DNA of 10,109 nt from an uncultured Tabrizicola sp. (lineage in GTDB: Bacteria; Pseudomonadota; Alphaproteobacteria; Rhodobacterales; Rhodobacteraceae), in contig CALLZQ010000647.1 in assembly GCA_937858255.1 (NCBI GenBank), positions 1 to 10,109 on the forward strand. The letters are read 5' to 3'. A program made the position numbers and the translations under genes. Within the stretch, counting starts at the first letter, position 1, and the number at the start of each line of letters is the position of its first letter. Shown here in pieces: positions 1 through 6,765 of the stretch. The notes below the pieces were generated by a model. That model was not told where the DNA came from, ran no database searches, and saw only the letters and a program-made list of their open reading frames with translations.

Positions 1-771
1 GTGACCTCGCTCGGCGAGCTCGGCGCGCTGCTGGGCCGCGAGTGGCTCGGCGGCCCCTACCCCGGCCGGGGCTTCTGGCGACCGCCCACCCGGCTGGGCG
101 GCGCGATGATCGCCAGCCATATCCGCGTGCCGGACGGCCCGGTGCCGGACATGGTGCATTTTCACAAGGTCGGCTTTCAGTTGATCTTCTGCGTCGCGGG
201 CTGGGTCGATGTCCTTTACGAGGATCAGGGCGGCATCCGGCGTATCCATGCGGGCGATTGCTTTATCCAGCCGCCGGGCATCCGCCACAAGGTCTTGCAT
301 TCCGAGGGGGTGCAGGTGGTGGAAATCGGGGTGCCGGCCGAGCATGTGACCGAGATTGATCATGAGATGACCCTTCCCACCCCGCATTACCGGCCGGATC
401 GCGAATGGGAGGGGCAGCGTTTTGTGCATGACATTGGCCGGGAAGGTGTCTTTTCACCGTTCCGCCTGCCCGGGTTCGAGGCGCGCGATACAACGATCAA
501 CGCCGCGACCAAGGGGGTTGCCAGTGTGATGGTTGCCCGGCCAACCGGGGCGCCGGTGGCATGGACGCGCCATCAGGGGGATATCCTGTTCACCTTTGTC
601 ATGTCCGGCGCGATGACGCTGGAAGGTGAAGGCAAAGAACCCTTCCGCCTGTCGCCCGGTGACGCCTTTGTCATTCCGCCGGGCATGGCCACCCGATATG
701 CCGAGCCAAGCGGCGATCTGGAACTGCTGGAGGTCAGCCTGCCCGGCAATCCCGCGACCGAGGTGATGTGA
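1..771 (+). CDS. Bicupin domain protein, 5' end probably outside the window
   Basis: This reading frame is open from the first base and ends in TGA; 256 residues are visible. A GTG happens to sit at base 1, but no upstream sequence is available to judge it, and the protein begins abruptly, so I treat it as 5'-truncated. Two cupin barrels are visible. The first (about residues 50-112) has H53, H55 and Q60, then a GDCFIQPPGIRH motif ending in H96, giving a full set of plausible metal ligands. The second (about 173-248) keeps the fold signature (PGDAFVIPPG at 219-228) but has only H191 and D194 in motif 1 and no histidine after the PPG turn, so its metal site looks degenerate. No signal peptide is seen in the visible part. 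It lies 80 bases upstream of cdd on the same strand and may belong to the nucleoside operon. Function is unknown: it could be an enzyme (dioxygenase or isomerase type) or a small-molecule sensor. Confidence 0.75.
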   Translation: MTSLGELGALLGREWLGGPYPGRGFWRPPTRLGGAMIASHIRVPDGPVPDMVHFHKVGFQLIFCVAGWVDVLYEDQGGIRRIHAGDCFIQPPGIRHKVLHSEGVQVVEIGVPAEHVTEIDHEMTLPTPHYRPDREWEGQRFVHDIGREGVFSPFRLPGFEARDTTINAATKGVASVMVARPTGAPVAWTRHQGDILFTFVMSGAMTLEGEGKEPFRLSPGDAFVIPPGMATRYAEPSGDLELLEVSLPGNPATEVM

Positions 772-851
772 TCCCGTTGCGCCGGGCTTGCGCTTTGCCG
801 CGCGGGGCGCCAAACTTCCGACCGATTGGTCAAATTTCAACGGATGCTCCG

Positions 852-1244
852 ATGACGCTTTTGCAGGCCGCCCTTGATGTGCGCGAACGTGCCTATGCCC
901 CCTATTCGCGCTTCAAGGTGGGCGCGGCGCTAAAGGCGGGTTCGGGCGCGGTCTATGTCGGTTGCAATGTCGAGAATGTGGCCTATCCCGAGGGCACCTG
1001 TGCCGAGGCTGGCGCCATTGCCGCGATGATCGCCGGGGGTGACGACCGGATTGCCGAGATCTTCGTGGTCGCCGACAGCCCCAGCCCGGTTCCCCCCTGT
1101 GGCGGCTGCCGGCAGAAGATCGCCGAATTCGCGGGGGCCGAGGTGCGGGTGACGCTTTGCACCACCGACGGGGCGCAAAAGGTGATGACGGTGGCCGAGC
1201 TGCTGCCAGGGTCGTTCACCCAGGCCCATATGGACCGCGCCTGA
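852..1244 (+). CDS. cdd: Cytidine deaminase
   Basis: Zinc hydrolase that deaminates cytidine and deoxycytidine to uridine and deoxyuridine in the cytoplasm. The product is 130 residues, the usual size for the small tetrameric class. Visible signatures are Y15-APYS-F-VGAAL, the substrate-binding N39-V-E41, the zinc and proton-shuttle motif C50-A-E52, and P-C83-G-G-C86-R-Q; C50, C83 and C86 are the expected zinc ligands and E52 the catalytic glutamate. The residue after the catalytic Glu-containing triplet is Ala (CAEAGAI) where many homologues have Arg (CAERTAI). An in-frame ATG at 768 overlaps the bicupin stop and would add 28 residues, but these are Pro/Arg-rich and precede the normal family N-terminus, and a GAGGT there is too close to that ATG. 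I therefore start at 852, which has a weak ACGGA 7 bases upstream. The stop overlaps the deoA start by one base, suggesting translational coupling. Confidence 0.93.
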   Translation: MTLLQAALDVRERAYAPYSRFKVGAALKAGSGAVYVGCNVENVAYPEGTCAEAGAIAAMIAGGDDRIAEIFVVADSPSPVPPCGGCRQKIAEFAGAEVRVTLCTTDGAQKVMTVAELLPGSFTQAHMDRA

Positions 1245-2551
1245 TGGATGCGCGCGGCATCATTGCCAAGATCAGGGATCGTGGCCATCCCGGGGCGGAT
1301 GAGCTGGGTTGGTTCGCTGCGGGGCTTGCCAATGGCACTGTTACCGATGCGCAGGCCGGTGCCTTTGCCATGGCGGTCTTGCTGAACGGGCTGGGCGATG
1401 CCGGCCGGGTGGCGCTGACGCGGGCGATGCGCGACAGCGGGCATGTGCTGGATTGGGACATGCCGGGCCCTGTTCTCGACAAGCATTCGACGGGCGGCAT
1501 TGGCGATTGCGTCTCGCTGTTGCTGGCGCCGGCGCTTGCGGGCTGCGGCGCCTATGTGCCGATGATTTCGGGCCGGGGGCTGGGGCATACCGGGGGCACG
1601 CTGGACAAGCTGGAGGCCATTCCCGGTTTTCGGACCGCGCAGAGCGAAGAGGGGCTGCGGGCACAGGTGGCCACGATCGGCTGCGCCATCGTGGCGGCGA
1701 GCAACGATCTGGCCCCGGCGGATCGGCGGCTTTACGCGATCCGCGATATCTCGGGGACGGTCGAGTCGATCGACCTGATCACGGCCTCGATCCTGTCGAA
1801 AAAGCTGGCGGCGGGGCTGGAGGGGCTGGTTCTGGACGTGAAATGCGGCAGCGGCGCGTTTATGAAGACCCAGGCCCGCGCCGAAGCGCTTGCCCGCGCA
1901 CTTGTCACGACGGCGCAGGGGGCGGGCTGCATGACCAGCGCCCTGATCACTGATATGGATCAGCCGCTGGCGACGGCGGCGGGGAATGCGCTGGAGGTGA
2001 TTGAGGTGATGGAGACGCTGACCGGCGCCTCGGTCAATACCGCGCTTTGGGATTTGACCTGCGCGCTGGGGGGCGAGGCTTTGGCCCTGGGCGGGTTGGC
2101 TGCCGATGCCGAGGATGGGGCGGGCCGGATTGCGCAGGCGCTGGAAAGCGGTGCGGCGGCCGAGACTTTTGGCAAGATGGTGGCGGCTCAGGGCGGGCCT
2201 TCGGATTTTGTCGAGCGCTGGCCAGACCGGTTGCCGGCCGCGCCCGTGGTGCGCGAGGTGCCCGCGCTTGACGATGGCTATATCGCTGCCGTGGATGGCG
2301 AGGCGCTGGGCCTGGCCGTGGTGCATCTGGGGGGCGGGCGCCTGCGCGAGGGGGACAGGGTCAACCCCTCGGTCGGGCTGTCGGATCTGATCGGGATCGG
2401 TGAGGAGAAGGGGGAAGGCGTGCCGCTGGCGATGGTACATGCCGCCAGCGCCGAGGCGGCCGAGGCGGCCATCCGGGCGGTGCAGGCGGCCTATCGTGTC
2501 GGCACGTCGATCCCGGATGAAAATCCGTTGATCCGGCAAAGGATATCGTGA
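1244..2551 (+). CDS. deoA: Thymidine phosphorylase
   Basis: Phosphorolyses thymidine or deoxyuridine to the free base plus deoxyribose-1-phosphate, feeding DeoB. The 435-residue product is close to the 440 of Escherichia coli DeoA. The N-terminal helical domain is followed by the alpha/beta domain with the phosphate-binding KHSTGGIGD at residues 80-88, the family signature SGRGLGHTGGTLDKLE at 109-124, the base-contact segment with R167, S182 and K186 (equivalent to R171, S186 and K190 of E. coli DeoA), and DVKCGSGAFM at 198-207. A C-terminal beta/alpha domain follows from about residue 335 to the end. The start is the ATG in TGATG, one base overlapping the cdd stop; there is only a weak Shine-Dalgarno, so expression probably depends on translation of cdd. 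The deoA/trpD-like nucleoside phosphorylase family also includes pyrimidine-nucleoside phosphorylase, but the length and motifs fit the DeoA branch best. Confidence 0.95.
   Translation: MDARGIIAKIRDRGHPGADELGWFAAGLANGTVTDAQAGAFAMAVLLNGLGDAGRVALTRAMRDSGHVLDWDMPGPVLDKHSTGGIGDCVSLLLAPALAGCGAYVPMISGRGLGHTGGTLDKLEAIPGFRTAQSEEGLRAQVATIGCAIVAASNDLAPADRRLYAIRDISGTVESIDLITASILSKKLAAGLEGLVLDVKCGSGAFMKTQARAEALARALVTTAQGAGCMTSALITDMDQPLATAAGNALEVIEVMETLTGASVNTALWDLTCALGGEALALGGLAADAEDGAGRIAQALESGAAAETFGKMVAAQGGPSDFVERWPDRLPAAPVVREVPALDDGYIAAVDGEALGLAVVHLGGGRLREGDRVNPSVGLSDLIGIGEEKGEGVPLAMVHAASAEAAEAAIRAVQAAYRVGTSIPDENPLIRQRIS
2538..2543 (+). promoter_or_regulatory. Ribosome binding site for deoB
   Basis: AAAGGA inside the last codons of deoA, 7 bases before the ATG at 2551. 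The spacing favours the ATG over the adjacent in-frame GTG at 2548 and allows reinitiation after the overlapping deoA stop. Confidence 0.55.
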
Positions 2552-3759
2552 TGGCACCGGCGGGGGGCAGGGCTTTTCTGGTGGTTCTCGACTCGGTCGG
2601 ATGCGGGGGCGCCCCGGATGCCGCCGCCTTTGGCGATGAAGGGGCGAATACGCTGGGCCATATCGCGCAGGCCTGTGCCGAGGGACGGGCAAACGACGGG
2701 AGGGAGGGGCTGCTGCGGCTGCCCAATCTTGACCGGCTGGGGCTGGGGGCCGCGGTGCGTCTGGCCTCTGGCACCGTGATGCCGGGTCTGGAGGCGGTTC
2801 CCCAAGGGCTTTGGGGCGCCGCCGAAAAGGGCAGCCCAGGCAAGGATACCCCCCCGGGGCACCGGGAACTGGCAGGTGTGCCGGTCCCTTGGGACTGGAC
2901 CTATTTTCCCGATACCACCCCTGCCTTTCCGGCGGATCTGGTGGCCGAGGTCTGCCGGTTGGCCGGGACCGAGGGGATCCTGGGCAATTGCCATGCTTCG
3001 GGCGTGCCGATCATCGAGGCGCATTGCGAAGCGCATCTGCGGACCGGATGGCCGATTTGCTATACCAGTGCCGACAGCGTGTTTCAGATTGCCGCACATG
3101 AAGAGGCCTTTGGCCTTGATCGTCTGCTGCAACTCTGCCGTGACCTTGCGCCCTTTTTGCATGCGCGCAAGGTCGGGCGGGTGATCGCGCGTCCCTTCAC
3201 CGGCAGTTGCGGGAATTTCAAACGCACGGCGAACCGCAAGGATTTTGCCATCGCGCCCCCGGCGGCGACCCTGCTGGACTGGGTGTCGGGGGCCGGGCGG
3301 GCGACCCATGCGATTGGCAAGATCGGTGATATCTTTTCGATGCGTGGCATCGGGGCACTGCACAAGGGCAAATCCGACGCTGATCTTTTCGAACATCTTG
3401 TGCGGCTTGGGGGCGAAGCGGAACCCGGTTCCTTGACCTTTGCCAATTTTGTCGAGTTCGATACGCTTTATGGCCATCCGCGCGACGTATCAGGATATGC
3501 CCGGGCGCTGGAATGGTTCGATGCGGCTCTGCCGCGGTTCTTGTCTCAACTGCGGCCGGGCGATCTGGCGATCTTTACCGCCGATCATGGCAATGACCCG
3601 ACCTTTCGCGGGACCGAACACACGCGCGAGCGGGTGCCGGTCATCGGCTATGGTCTGGGCCTGAAACCCATTGGCTTGCGCGGCTTTGTCGATGTCGGCG
3701 CCTCGGTCGCCGATCATCTGGGGGTGGGCGCCGAGGGGCCGGGACGATCTTTCCTGTAG
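2551..3759 (+). CDS. deoB: Phosphopentomutase
   Basis: Interconverts (deoxy)ribose-1-phosphate and (deoxy)ribose-5-phosphate; a dinuclear-Mn enzyme of the alkaline phosphatase superfamily. The product has 402 residues, against 407 in E. coli. The N-terminal metal motif LDSVGCGGAPDA carries D14. The activated threonine is T100 in GKDTPPGH, aligned by me with Thr85 of the Bacillus cereus enzyme. The cap domain includes YTSADSVFQIAAHEE (171-185) and VIARPFTG (211-218). The C-terminal metal ligands are D304 and H309 (VEFDTLYGH), D345 and H346 (TADHGND) and H357 (EHTRE). All catalytic residues are therefore present. One difference is GHRE at 103-106 where the family nearly always has GHWE. The ATG overlaps the deoA TGA by one base, and AAAGGA at 2538-2543 gives a good ribosome site 7 bases upstream. 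A GTG directly before this ATG is in frame but less likely. Confidence 0.95.
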   Translation: MAPAGGRAFLVVLDSVGCGGAPDAAAFGDEGANTLGHIAQACAEGRANDGREGLLRLPNLDRLGLGAAVRLASGTVMPGLEAVPQGLWGAAEKGSPGKDTPPGHRELAGVPVPWDWTYFPDTTPAFPADLVAEVCRLAGTEGILGNCHASGVPIIEAHCEAHLRTGWPICYTSADSVFQIAAHEEAFGLDRLLQLCRDLAPFLHARKVGRVIARPFTGSCGNFKRTANRKDFAIAPPAATLLDWVSGAGRATHAIGKIGDIFSMRGIGALHKGKSDADLFEHLVRLGGEAEPGSLTFANFVEFDTLYGHPRDVSGYARALEWFDAALPRFLSQLRPGDLAIFTADHGNDPTFRGTEHTRERVPVIGYGLGLKPIGLRGFVDVGASVADHLGVGAEGPGRSFL

Positions 3760-3768
3760 GGCAATGGC

Positions 3769-3817
3769 GGGGGGCAGCCCCCGACCTCCGGGATATTCAT
3801 GAACAGATGAGAGGGAG
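3769..3817 (+). repeat. Intergenic G/C hairpin plus Rhodobacterales-type short repeat, running into the add ribosome site
   Basis: The 67-base gap between deoB and add begins with a GGGGG/CCCCC stem (3770-3774 with 3778-3782, loop CAG). It continues with CCTCCGGGATATTCATGAAC, then AGATGAGAGGGAG. From memory, Rhodobacterales genomes carry many intergenic copies of a G/C stem followed by a CCGGGATATTT-like core and CAGATGAAG; this copy fits that pattern. The last part, GAGGGAG at 3811-3817, is also the Shine-Dalgarno of add, 9 bases before its ATG. There is no U-tract after the stem, so it is not a standard intrinsic terminator. It could act as an mRNA stabiliser, processing site or attenuator between deoB and add. 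No second copy was seen in this window. Confidence 0.5.
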
Positions 3818-3826
3818 CGGCTGGCT

Positions 3827-4804
3827 ATGCGGGATTTGCCGAAGATCGAATTGCATCTGCATCTGGAAGGGGCGGCACCGCCGGCCTTTATCCGGGGCTT
3901 GGCCAAAGAGAAGGCCATTGATATCGGCGGTATCTTTGATGAGCGGGGCAATTATCGCTATAAGGACTTCTGGGATTTCCTGAAGGTCTATGAGGCCGCG
4001 ACAAGCGTTTTGACCTCGCCTGAGGATTATGCGCGTCTGGTCGGTGCGGTGCTGGAGGAATGCGCCGCGTCCGGGGTGATCTATGCGGAAACCTTCGTGT
4101 CGCCGGATTTTTGCGGCGGGCGGGATCCGGGGGCCTGGCGCGAATATCTGCATGCCATGACCGAGGCGGCGGCGCGGGCCGAGGCCACAGCGGGGATCAG
4201 CCTTCGGGGGATCGTCACGGCGATCCGGCATTTCGGGCCAGAGAAGGCGCGCGAAACGGCGATCTGCGCTGCCGAGACGGCGGGGGATTGGATTGTCGGC
4301 TTTGGTCTGGCGGGCGATGAAAAGGCCGGTGCGCCCAAGGATTTTCGTTGGTCCTTTGACTGCGCGCGTGAGGCTGGTTTGCGACTGACGGCTCATGCCG
4401 GCGAATGGGGCGGCCCCGAGAGCGTGCGGGCGGCGCTGCGGGATCTGGAGGGGGACCGCATCGGCCATGGGGTGCGGGCGATCGAGGATCTGGCGCTGGT
4501 CGACGAGCTGGCGGAAAAGGGCGTGGTGCTAGAGGTTTGCCCGGGCTCGAATGTGGCGCTGGGGCTCTATCCGGGCTTTCGCGCCCATCCGATCGGGCGC
4601 CTCTATGATCGGGGGGTAAAGGTGACGGTCTCAACCGATGATCCGCCCTTTTTCCACACCACGATGCGCCGTGAATTCGAGATGCTGCATGATGCCTTTG
4701 ACTGGGATGAGGGGGTATTCGAGACCCTCAATCGCACGGCGCTTGACGCCGCATTCTGTGATGCCGATACCAAGGCGATGATCGCCAAGAGACTGGAGGC
4801 CTGA
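3827..4804 (+). CDS. add: Adenosine deaminase
   Basis: Zinc amidohydrolase that converts adenosine and deoxyadenosine to inosine and deoxyinosine. The 325 residues compare with 333 in E. coli Add. The metal-binding H10-L-H12 lies in the N-terminal ELHLHLEG, followed by the [13 protein letters not shown] motif with metal ligand H190 and catalytic E193, H214 in RIGHGVRA, and the D271-D272 pair in VSTDDPPFF. The [20 protein letters not shown] segment (236-255) matches bacterial adenosine deaminases. The fungal/proteobacterial adenine deaminase branch of the same family usually has NSDDP rather than STDDP, so adenosine is the preferred substrate call, although a related purine substrate cannot be excluded by eye. 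The start has a good GAGGGAG ribosome site. It is in the same direction as deoB, and only 2 bases separate its stop from upp, so add and upp are almost certainly co-transcribed. Confidence 0.9.
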   Translation: MRDLPKIELHLHLEGAAPPAFIRGLAKEKAIDIGGIFDERGNYRYKDFWDFLKVYEAATSVLTSPEDYARLVGAVLEECAASGVIYAETFVSPDFCGGRDPGAWREYLHAMTEAAARAEATAGISLRGIVTAIRHFGPEKARETAICAAETAGDWIVGFGLAGDEKAGAPKDFRWSFDCAREAGLRLTAHAGEWGGPESVRAALRDLEGDRIGHGVRAIEDLALVDELAEKGVVLEVCPGSNVALGLYPGFRAHPIGRLYDRGVKVTVSTDDPPFFHTTMRREFEMLHDAFDWDEGVFETLNRTALDAAFCDADTKAMIAKRLEA

Positions 4805-4806
4805 GC

Positions 4807-5439
4807 ATGCTTGACCATCTGACCGTCGTTTCGCACCCGCTGGTCCAGCACAAGCTGACCCTGATGCGGGAAAAGGATACGTCGACCGCGAGTTTCCGCC
4901 AGCTTTTGCGCGAGATCAGCCTGCTTTTGGCCTATGAGGTCACGCGGGAATTGCCGATGACCACCAAGCGGATCGAGACGCCCCTGTGCGAGATGGATGC
5001 GCCGATGATCGAGGGCAAGAAGCTGGCGCTGGTCAGCATTCTGCGGGCGGGCAACGGTCTGCTGGACGGGATCCTTGAACTGATCCCGGCGGCGCGCGTG
5101 GGCTTTGTCGGGCTCTACCGCGATCCGGCGACGCTGGAGCCGGTGCAATATTACTTCAAGGTGCCCGAGCAGCTTGAGGACAGGGTGGTGATCGTGGTCG
5201 ATCCGATGCTGGCCACGGGCAATTCGTCGGCGGCGGCGGTGGATCTGCTGAAGAAGGCCGGGGCCAGAGAGATCCGCTTTCTCTGCCTCCTGGCCGCGCC
5301 CGAGGGGGTCGCGCGGATGCAGGCTGCGCACCCGGACGTGCCGATTGTCACAGCTTCGGTCGATAGCCACTTGAATGATCACGGTTATATCGTCCCCGGC
5401 CTAGGGGATGCGGGTGACCGGATGTTTGGCACAAAATGA
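4807..5439 (+). CDS. upp: Uracil phosphoribosyltransferase
   Basis: Joins uracil to PRPP to make UMP, recovering the uracil released by the Cdd-DeoA route. It is 210 residues, the standard length. Visible features are the N-terminal [18 protein letters not shown] (10-27) of bacterial Upp, [16 protein letters not shown] (75-90), [17 protein letters not shown] (104-120), the PRPP loop [12 protein letters not shown] (130-141), AAPEGV (163-168) and the uracil-binding C-terminal [17 protein letters not shown] (193-209). The PRPP loop reads ATGNS where many relatives have ATGGS, a small change unlikely to matter. The ATG has a strong GGAGG at 4795-4799, inside the end of add, 7 bases upstream. No intrinsic terminator is obvious after the stop; the next gene appears to have its own promoter. 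Confidence 0.95.
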   Translation: MLDHLTVVSHPLVQHKLTLMREKDTSTASFRQLLREISLLLAYEVTRELPMTTKRIETPLCEMDAPMIEGKKLALVSILRAGNGLLDGILELIPAARVGFVGLYRDPATLEPVQYYFKVPEQLEDRVVIVVDPMLATGNSSAAAVDLLKKAGAREIRFLCLLAAPEGVARMQAAHPDVPIVTASVDSHLNDHGYIVPGLGDAGDRMFGTK

Positions 5440-5443
5440 TGGG

Positions 5444-5472
5444 TTGAACCCTTTACTCGGAAACAGTTTTAT
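5444..5472 (+). promoter_or_regulatory. Candidate sigma-70-type promoter of the SPOR-domain gene
   Basis: TTGAAC (5444-5449) and TTTTAT (5467-5472) are 17 bases apart, each matching four of six consensus positions, in the AT-richer gap after upp. Transcription would start near 5479, leaving a leader of about 27 bases. The -35 box overlaps an 11-base palindrome, GGGTTGAACCC (5441-5451), which could be a regulator site or chance. This is an eye-level match only. Confidence 0.4.
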
Positions 5473-5505
5473 TCCAGACTGCCCGAACGCTACTTGGGGG
5501 TAGTC

Positions 5506-6714
5506 ATGGTTTTGAAATTGGTTTCGGTCGCCGTACTGGCGGTCGTGGCCGGGTTGGGTGCTGCCAATGCCCAGTCGGCCAATGATTTCGGTGGTCCGCG
5601 TGAACTGCCGCCTGCCTCGTTCAAGGGGCAGCAATATGTCGACAGTCGCGGCTGCGTGTTTCTGAAGGCGGGGCTTGCCGGGCGGGTGAACTGGGTGCCG
5701 CGGGTGACGGCCGACCGGCGTCAGCTTTGCGGCTATCCGCCGACCTTTGCCAAGCAGCAGATCGAGGTTGCCGAAGAGGCCCCGCGTGCGGCGCCGGCGC
5801 CCTCGCAGCCTGCGGGCCGCAAGCCGATCGAGACGGTGGCCACGACGACCGAGGCGCCGCGCATCCGTGAGGTGCCGCCCAAGACGGCGGTGCGCGTGCC
5901 TGCGGCAAGCTATGCCGCGCCCCCGGTGGTGATGGCGCAACCGGCCCCCCGCAAGACGGCGCCCGCAGCGGCGCCCGTGGCCTCTGTGCAAAAGGTGGTC
6001 CGTGCGGCCCCGCCGGCCACGGCGACAAGGCCGGGGAATGGCTGTTATGCCGATGCGCCGAACCTTGAGACCTTCGCCGTGCGTGGGGGTGGTACGATGT
6101 CGCTTTGCGTGGCGTCACGCAGCGATCTGACCAATGCGCGCCCGCCGCGTCTGGCGGGCGGGGCAGCGGCGGTTGCCCCTTCGGGCTTTGTCGAGACCGG
6201 TGCGCGCAAGTCTAAGGGCGGGCAGGTCGTTGTCTCGTCGCAGGATGTGACGGTTCCGAAAGGGTACAAGAAAGCATGGGGCGATGACCGGCTGAACCCC
6301 AAGCGGGGTCAGGGCACCGCAACGGGCTGGGCCGATCAGGATCAGGTCTGGACGCGCGATGTGCCGGCGCAGGATGTGGTCGATGCGGCGCGTGCCGCCG
6401 GCAAGAAGGTCGTCGTGGTGCGCCGCGTCGTCGTCTCGTCGAAATCCTCGCCTGTCGAGCCGGCCAAGACCAAGGCCAAGGCCGGGGCAGCAGGGGCCTA
6501 TGTGCAGGTTGGCACCTTTGGTCAGCCGGCAAATGCCGACGGTGCCGCGGCGCGCCTGCAAGGTCTGGGCCTGCCCGTGGCGCGGGCCAAGACCAACCGT
6601 TCGGGCAAGGCGCTGCAAATCGTTTATGCCGGGCCGTTTGGCTCGGCAGGAGAGGCGCAGGCCGCCCTCAAGGCGGCGCGGCGGGCAGGTTTCAGCGACG
6701 CTTTCATCCGCTGA
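5506..6714 (+). CDS. Secreted SPOR-domain protein with two cysteine-pair modules
   Basis: A 402-residue exported protein. Residues 1-22 form a signal peptide with a hydrophobic core and a likely signal peptidase I cut after ANA (A22/Q23); there is no lipobox cysteine. A small module at 44-81 carries C50 and C75, and another at 179-216 carries C180 and C201; each pair could form a periplasmic disulfide. Between them lies a low-complexity Ala/Pro/Lys/Arg linker (about 90-178). Residues 258-284 (WGDDRLNP, then GWADQDQVWT) form a motif I remember from other Rhodobacterales SPOR proteins. The C-terminal SPOR domain (about 329-402: YVQVGTFG, IVYAGPFGS, GFSDAFI) binds denuded glycan strands of septal peptidoglycan in characterised proteins. 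A role in the envelope or at division is therefore likely. I chose ATG 5506; the in-frame TTG at 5494 is less likely because GGGGG (5496-5500) then serves as ribosome site. The gene ends at a terminator and is probably monocistronic. Confidence 0.88.
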   Translation: MVLKLVSVAVLAVVAGLGAANAQSANDFGGPRELPPASFKGQQYVDSRGCVFLKAGLAGRVNWVPRVTADRRQLCGYPPTFAKQQIEVAEEAPRAAPAPSQPAGRKPIETVATTTEAPRIREVPPKTAVRVPAASYAAPPVVMAQPAPRKTAPAAAPVASVQKVVRAAPPATATRPGNGCYADAPNLETFAVRGGGTMSLCVASRSDLTNARPPRLAGGAAAVAPSGFVETGARKSKGGQVVVSSQDVTVPKGYKKAWGDDRLNPKRGQGTATGWADQDQVWTRDVPAQDVVDAARAAGKKVVVVRRVVVSSKSSPVEPAKTKAKAGAAGAYVQVGTFGQPANADGAAARLQGLGLPVARAKTNRSGKALQIVYAGPFGSAGEAQAALKAARRAGFSDAFIR

Positions 6715-6732
6715 ACGCTGTGGCATTGCGAT

Positions 6733-6762
6733 AAGGGCCCCCGGTTTTGCCGGGGGCCTTTT
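6733..6762. terminator. Strong intrinsic terminator between convergent genes
   Basis: A perfect 9-bp stem (6736-6744 GGCCCCCGG with 6750-6758) has a TTTTG loop, extended by three weaker pairs, and is followed by TTTT at 6759-6762 on the + strand. It lies 18 bases after the SPOR gene stop. On the - strand the stem is preceded by AAAA and followed only by CTTAT, so it should end the + transcript well and the converging - transcript less efficiently. Confidence 0.88.
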
Positions 6763-6765
6763 CAT

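Noticed and set aside
768..851. N-terminal extension of cdd from an ATG overlapping the bicupin stop
   Set aside because: The 28 extra residues do not resemble the family, and the ribosome site would be only 2 bases from that ATG. The stretch is better read as an intergenic gap; it holds an AT-rich patch around 829-841 but no convincing promoter.
983..2692. Long open frame on the - strand across cdd and deoA
   Set aside because: It is antisense to two well-recognised genes; its product is rich in Arg, Pro, His and Gln with no domain, the usual shadow of GC-biased third positions.
2491..3477. Open frame of 328 codons on the - strand within deoB
   Set aside because: Antisense to a complete deoB; composition is low-complexity and no motif is recognisable.
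3799..3810. Three-codon open frame (ATG AAC AGA TGA) before add, a possible leader peptide
   Set aside because: It has no ribosome site and arises from the repeat-like element itself.
5441..5454. GGGTTGAACCC followed by TTT as a terminator after upp
   Set aside because: The loop would be a single base and the T-run only three, so no stable terminator hairpin can form.
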